Shown here: one piece after another, positions 22,340-24,370 of the stretch
Layout of the letters: the number at the start of each line of letters is the position of its first letter
Numbering within the stretch: position 1 is the stretch's first letter
Source of the DNA: CAYLLE01 sp964384485
GTDB taxonomy: Bacteria > Spirochaetota > Spirochaetia > CAYLLE01
Length of the DNA stretch: 24,370 bases
NCBI GenBank assembly: GCA_964384485.1
Contig: CAYLLE010000041.1
Span: forward strand, 1-24,370
Direction: 5' to 3'
Position numbers and translations under genes: made by a program
The notes under the pieces: model-generated
Told to the model about the DNA's origin: nothing
The model's input: the letters and a program-made list of their open reading frames with translations, nothing else
Database searches by the model: none

Positions 22340-23694
22340 GCAAATAAATTATTAAGAGATTCACTTAACGCGGGATGGGCATAAACCGCGTCTCTGAGAT
22401 CCTTATAGGTAAGTCCCCCCATCATGGCGGTCTGTATTACCGAGGCGATTTCTCCGCCGTACGGCGCCAGGGCTGTGAATCCGAGGATATGACCGCTTTC
22501 GGCGTCAATTAGGGCTTTCAACATGCCCTGGGTTCTTCCCATTTCAACAGCCCGTGCCATATAACCGGCCGGCATGGACACTTTCTTATACCTTTTCCCC
22601 GACTCCTGTGCCTGCTGTTCGGTCACGCCGACCCTTCCCAGCTCCGGATCGGTATAAACGGTATACGGAACGTTTCTTCCGGCCGCTGTCCCCTTTCCAT
22701 CCCCAAAAAGGTTCCGGCTTATTACCCGGTAGTCATCGTAGGAGATATGGGTGAACGCCGGCGGACCCTTTGCGTCGCCTAAGACCCAAATACCGGAGAC
22801 CTTAGATTCCAGACGTTCATTTACCGGGATAAGTCCGCCCTTTCCGGTTTCAAGACCGGCAGCGCCGGGATCAAGATCCTGAGTCGCGCTTACTCTGCCC
22901 GCGGCGACAAGAAGATGGGAACACTCAATATCATCCTGACCTTCCCTTTCCAGCAGTATCCGGTTTCCCCGGGTCCGGACCGAATCGGGCACGCAGGAAA
23001 AACAAAGCTCAATTCCTTCGTCCCTGAATATCTCGCCTATTTTCTCGGAGACCTCAGGATCTTCATGCTTCAAAAGCCGTTCTCCCCGGTCAATCATTAC
23101 AACTCTGCTTCCGTAGCGGGAAAACATTTGACCGAATTCAGTCCCGATATATCCCCCGCCGATAATAGCCAGCTTTTCCGGCAGTTTATCCAGGGTTTGT
23201 ATAGAGGCGGAGTTGTGCCAGGGAACTGTATCAAGTCCGGGAATATCCGGAATCCTGTCCCTGGCTCCGGTATTGATGAAAATCATACCCGCGGATAATT
23301 GATCTTCACCTTCCCGGGTTTTTATAGAAATTTCTCGGGAACCGGTAAAAAAGGCTCTCCCCCGGATAAGATCCAGGTTTTCGGTACCGGTTATCCGGTC
23401 TAGTGTGGATTTCCGGAATGATTCCACCACAGAATTTCTCCGTTCAATTACTTTAGAAAAATCGGTCTTTACGGTTCCGCAAGAGAAGCCGTACTTGTCT
23501 CCCTGAGATGCGGTATAGGCTGCCCGGGAACCGGCGATCATCGTTTTGGTAGGCGTACAGCCGTAGTTGATGCAGGAACCTCCCACATGATCGGATTCAA
23601 TAATCGCGGTTTGTTTTCCATGTCCGGCCAGTTCCACCGCCAGAGGAACTCCCCCCTGACCCGCGCCGATTACTACAGCGTCATACTGCCTCAT
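22327..23694 (-). CDS. FAD-dependent pyridine nucleotide-disulphide oxidoreductase, MerA/Lpd-like
   Basis: A 455-residue class I flavoprotein disulphide reductase. The FAD-binding Gly-Ala-Gly-Gln-Gly-Gly is at 10-15, the redox pair Cys41-Ile-Asn-Tyr-Gly-Cys46 follows, the NAD(P)-binding Gly-Gly-Gly-Tyr-Ile-Gly lies near 173, Leu-Gly-Asp-Ala near 302, and the C-terminal dimer domain ends with His440-Pro ... Glu445. It resembles the FAD-containing oxidoreductases often labelled mercuric reductase, but has no N-terminal HMA domain and no C-terminal Cys pair, so mercury reduction is unlikely. The physiological substrate is unknown. I choose ATG 23694: GGGAG lies 5 bases upstream and the ATG overlaps the preceding stop (ATGA). 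An upstream ATG at 23706 is not supported. Confidence 0.88.
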   Translation of the reverse strand: MRQYDAVVIGAGQGGVPLAVELAGHGKQTAIIESDHVGGSCINYGCTPTKTMIAGSRAAYTASQGDKYGFSCGTVKTDFSKVIERRNSVVESFRKSTLDRITGTENLDLIRGRAFFTGSREISIKTREGEDQLSAGMIFINTGARDRIPDIPGLDTVPWHNSASIQTLDKLPEKLAIIGGGYIGTEFGQMFSRYGSRVVMIDRGERLLKHEDPEVSEKIGEIFRDEGIELCFSCVPDSVRTRGNRILLEREGQDDIECSHLLVAAGRVSATQDLDPGAAGLETGKGGLIPVNERLESKVSGIWVLGDAKGPPAFTHISYDDYRVISRNLFGDGKGTAAGRNVPYTVYTDPELGRVGVTEQQAQESGKRYKKVSMPAGYMARAVEMGRTQGMLKALIDAESGHILGFTALAPYGGEIASVIQTAMMGGLTYKDLRDAVYAHPALSESLNNLFAQAD

Positions 23695-24098
23695 ATCGTC
23701 TCCCATCCCGGCACAAAGTATCCCACCACAACAGCGACAATTAAGACGATTAATGTCACCACAAGAAAAACGTCAAAATCTTCCGCGGTAAGAAATCTCC
23801 GGTTATGCTCTTTTACTTCTTCCTTTGGATGGGTTCGCGGAAAAATCCTGGGCGCGGCCGCGGCGAGAATAAGTCCTACAATCAGACCGCCTATTAGAAA
23901 GGGAATCCAGTTCACCCCGTAAATCGTGGGACCGAACGGGATCAGCCAGATACCGGCTGCCCAGGAAGACAGGAATACAATAATAAAAAATATAAACATG
24001 CCGCTCCATGGTCCTCTCCGTTTAAACCATCCGGCAATAACTATGGTGATAAGCAGTCCGAAAACAAGGGCCATAAGAAAATCAATATATATAATCAC
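23691..24098 (-). CDS. Small four-helix membrane protein, unknown function
   Basis: A 135-residue protein with four hydrophobic segments (about 2-24, 33-54, 64-86 and 110-130) and a charged loop of some 20 residues before the last (Pro-Arg-Thr-His-Pro-Lys-Glu-Glu ... Arg-Arg-Phe-Leu). I do not recognise the family. It begins with GTG at 24098, preceded by AAAGGAGG at 5-base spacing, a strong site. Its stop overlaps the start of the flavoprotein (ATGA), so the two are co-translated and the membrane protein may be a partner, for example an anchor or a quinone-side subunit; that is only inference. Confidence 0.75.
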   Translation of the reverse strand: MIIYIDFLMALVFGLLITIVIAGWFKRRGPWSGMFIFFIIVFLSSWAAGIWLIPFGPTIYGVNWIPFLIGGLIVGLILAAAAPRIFPRTHPKEEVKEHNRRFLTAEDFDVFLVVTLIVLIVAVVVGYFVPGWETI

Positions 24099-24359
24099 TC
24101 TCTCCTCCTTTAATATAGATCAGCAAATATCATGCCACACCGAACAGTGTAAATATTTTACTCATTTTAATTCTTTTTCCGGATATACTGGTCCGCCCGC
24201 TGATTCCGCTGCACTGTTTTCATTCCCGTAAACCTTAGTATGCACATAGTTGTGGAGATATTTGATAAAAACTCTCAGCCCTGTTCACTCCAAGATGAAA
24301 CACGGCTTCACCATGTACTTGGCAAGGATATTGCATGATTAATACCGAGGAGGATTACA
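24099..24359. other. Intergenic region between divergent genes
   Basis: This 261-base A/T-richer interval must hold the promoters for the leftward membrane-protein operon and the rightward gene at 24360. On the minus strand TTTACA occurs near 24150, but no good -10 follows at normal spacing. I see no RNA gene or terminator in it. Confidence 0.5.
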
Positions 24360-24370
24360 ATGTTTATAAC
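24360..24370 (+). CDS. Start of a gene cut by the window edge
   Basis: ATG at 24360 is preceded by GAGGAGG (24347-24353) at 6-base spacing, one of the best ribosome sites in the window. Only Met-Phe-Ile and part of the next codon are visible, so nothing can be said about the product. Confidence 0.5.

Noticed and set aside
22327..23694. Mercuric reductase (mercury resistance locus)
   Set aside because: No HMA domain, no C-terminal vicinal cysteines, and no merR, merT or merP nearby.
1..24370. CRISPR array, insertion sequence, prophage, tRNA or defence island
   Set aside because: No direct-repeat array, transposase, integrase, phage structural gene, cloverleaf-like segment or nuclease/helicase module was found on either strand.

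Overview
The window is about 24 kb of compact bacterial chromosome of medium GC, with two runs of exactly 100 N (4715-4814 and 14482-14581). These are the conventional mark of scaffold gaps of unknown size, so this is probably a draft or metagenome assembly. A spirochaete (Spirochaetota) is the most likely source. The hints are a very large signal peptidase I with a long insert, a substrate-binding protein whose signal sequence ends in an Ala-Gly-Gly-Gly-Gln-Glu-Glu pattern often seen in spirochaete binding proteins, and a large hypothetical protein I cannot place elsewhere. This assignment is inferred and no rRNA or marker gene confirms it.

Left part, plus strand (138-7598): a heparinase II/III-family lyase broken by a one-base frameshift at an A6 run, a TspO/MBR-like membrane protein, a second and different heparinase II/III protein interrupted by the first gap, and two CNNM/CorC-type membrane proteins. 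Their start and stop codons overlap each other and the end of the second lyase. A good sigma-70-type promoter lies at 2837-2866. Middle (7614-10783): signal peptidase I on minus, divergent from an MscS-type mechanosensitive channel. Centre-right, minus strand (17121 down to 10785): a GH2 beta-mannosidase, then the second gap, an unrecognised 578-residue protein, and an uncharacterised 631-residue protein that looks like an (alpha/alpha) toroid plus beta-sandwich carbohydrate enzyme. A metallophosphoesterase diverges from the beta-mannosidase.

Right part: a complete four-gene osmoprotectant (glycine betaine/choline-type) ABC importer in the same order as E. coli yehZYXW, plus strand, 18315-22339. 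It converges on and overlaps a two-gene minus-strand operon of a four-helix membrane protein and a MerA/dihydrolipoamide dehydrogenase-like flavoprotein. The window ends with the first codons of another plus-strand gene at 24360.

The carbohydrate genes (two heparinase-like lyases, the toroid protein, the beta-mannosidase) all lack recognisable signal peptides. They may therefore act in the cytoplasm on imported uronate- or mannose-containing oligosaccharides, but no sugar transporter or regulator is in view. The MscS channel and the betaine importer are the two arms of a normal osmotic response. I see no CRISPR array, transposase, integrase, tRNA, rRNA or defence system. The most unusual items are the lyase neighbourhood with its two unassigned proteins and the signal peptidase insert.
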